NCBI RefSeq assembly: GCF_001707885.1
Contig: NZ_MASS01000022.1
Coordinates: 1-64,000, forward strand
Direction of reading: 5' to 3'
DNA length: 64,000 bases
Source: Desulfosporosinus cupriresistens
GTDB taxonomy: Bacteria > Bacillota > Desulfitobacteriia > Desulfitobacteriales > Desulfitobacteriaceae
This document shows, one piece after another, positions 63,960-64,000 of the stretch. The number at the start of each line of letters is the position of its first letter. The first letter of the stretch is position 1. The notes beneath the pieces are model-generated. The model was not told where the DNA came from and did no database searches. It saw only the letters and a program-made list of their open reading frames with translations. A program made the position numbers and the translations under genes.

Positions 63960-64000
63960 ATGAATAAGAATAGGATTTTTGGGTTGGTAGTAGTTATGAG
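63960..64000 (+). CDS. start of a further exported protein, cut by the window edge
   Basis: An ATG at 63960 preceded by AGAGGGTGG opens MNKNRIFGLVVVM, a basic start and hydrophobic stretch like a signal peptide. It could be a second substrate-binding protein for the same importer. Only 13 residues are visible. Confidence 0.5.
   Translation, partial: MNKNRIFGLVVVM

Noticed and set aside
1-64000. tRNA, rRNA or prophage genes
   Set aside because: I saw no tRNA-like cloverleaf with a T-loop GTTCGA-type block in the proper context (the TTCGA repeats lack paired arms), no rRNA-conserved stretches and no phage structural genes.

Overview
The window is the chromosome of a spore-forming, Gram-positive anaerobe. 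The gene order is Firmicute (rpmF/fapR/plsX/fabH; def-fmt-rsmB-rlmN to prkC-rsgA-rpe-thiN-rpmB; remA-gmk-rpoZ-coaBC-metK-priA). Sporulation genes (ylbJ, gpr, a SASP-like peptide, a SleL/YaaH-like hydrolase), a Tat-exported uptake NiFe hydrogenase, an oxygen-sensitive serine dehydratase and two DapL-type aminotransferases point to a Desulfosporosinus/Desulfitobacterium-like member of the Clostridia. That placement is inference from gene content, not from a search. I saw no rRNA, tRNA, CRISPR array, prophage or intact transposase.

Layout. 1-5163 (minus): fatty-acid start genes fabH (cut by the window edge), plsX and fapR, then rpmF with its DUF177 partner and ackA. 5482-10807: sporulation-flavoured block (ylbJ, a coiled-coil protein, rsmD, gpr, a short SASP-like ORF with a TTG start, an orphan PAS histidine kinase). 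11114-17311 (minus): recG, both serine dehydratase subunits, fakA and asp23. 17491-35726: divergent rpmB, then a long minus-strand housekeeping run with hslO, thiN, rpe, rsgA, a cell-wall/phosphosignalling cluster (prkC, class B PBP, FtsW/RodA, PP2C phosphatase, two FHA proteins), rlmN, rsmB, a zinc protease, fmt, def and priA. 36106-37371: uraA on the plus strand behind a PyrR-type attenuator. 37591-46424: ACT protein, CoA ligase, metK, coaBC, rpoZ, gmk, remA, yicC, a DapL-like aminotransferase and dapF. 46741-53793: calcium-type P-ATPase, rqcH (plus), a LysM-GH18 enzyme and an Fpg/Nei glycosylase. 53845-57372: NiFe hydrogenase (small, large, cytochrome b). 57664-60203: a broken CooC-like fragment, canonical dapL and exonuclease III. 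60675-64000 (plus): a polar amino-acid ABC transporter with two permeases and the start of another exported protein.

The least ordinary content lies between the genes. (i) Five roughly 130-190 nt structured elements (E1-E5) lie directly against the 3' ends of minus-strand genes. Their long terminal and internal stems keep pairing although the sequence of the arms differs, including compensatory changes between two close copies. (ii) A 153/162-nt MITE-like element with a central hairpin occurs as two inverted copies 55 kb apart. (iii) A second intergenic repeat family has three copies. (iv) Degenerate arrays with a 7-bp period (TTCGAGG-like) lie in many gaps, and one is translated in frame inside fmt. 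The E-family is the best candidate here for an undescribed structured RNA or mobile element.
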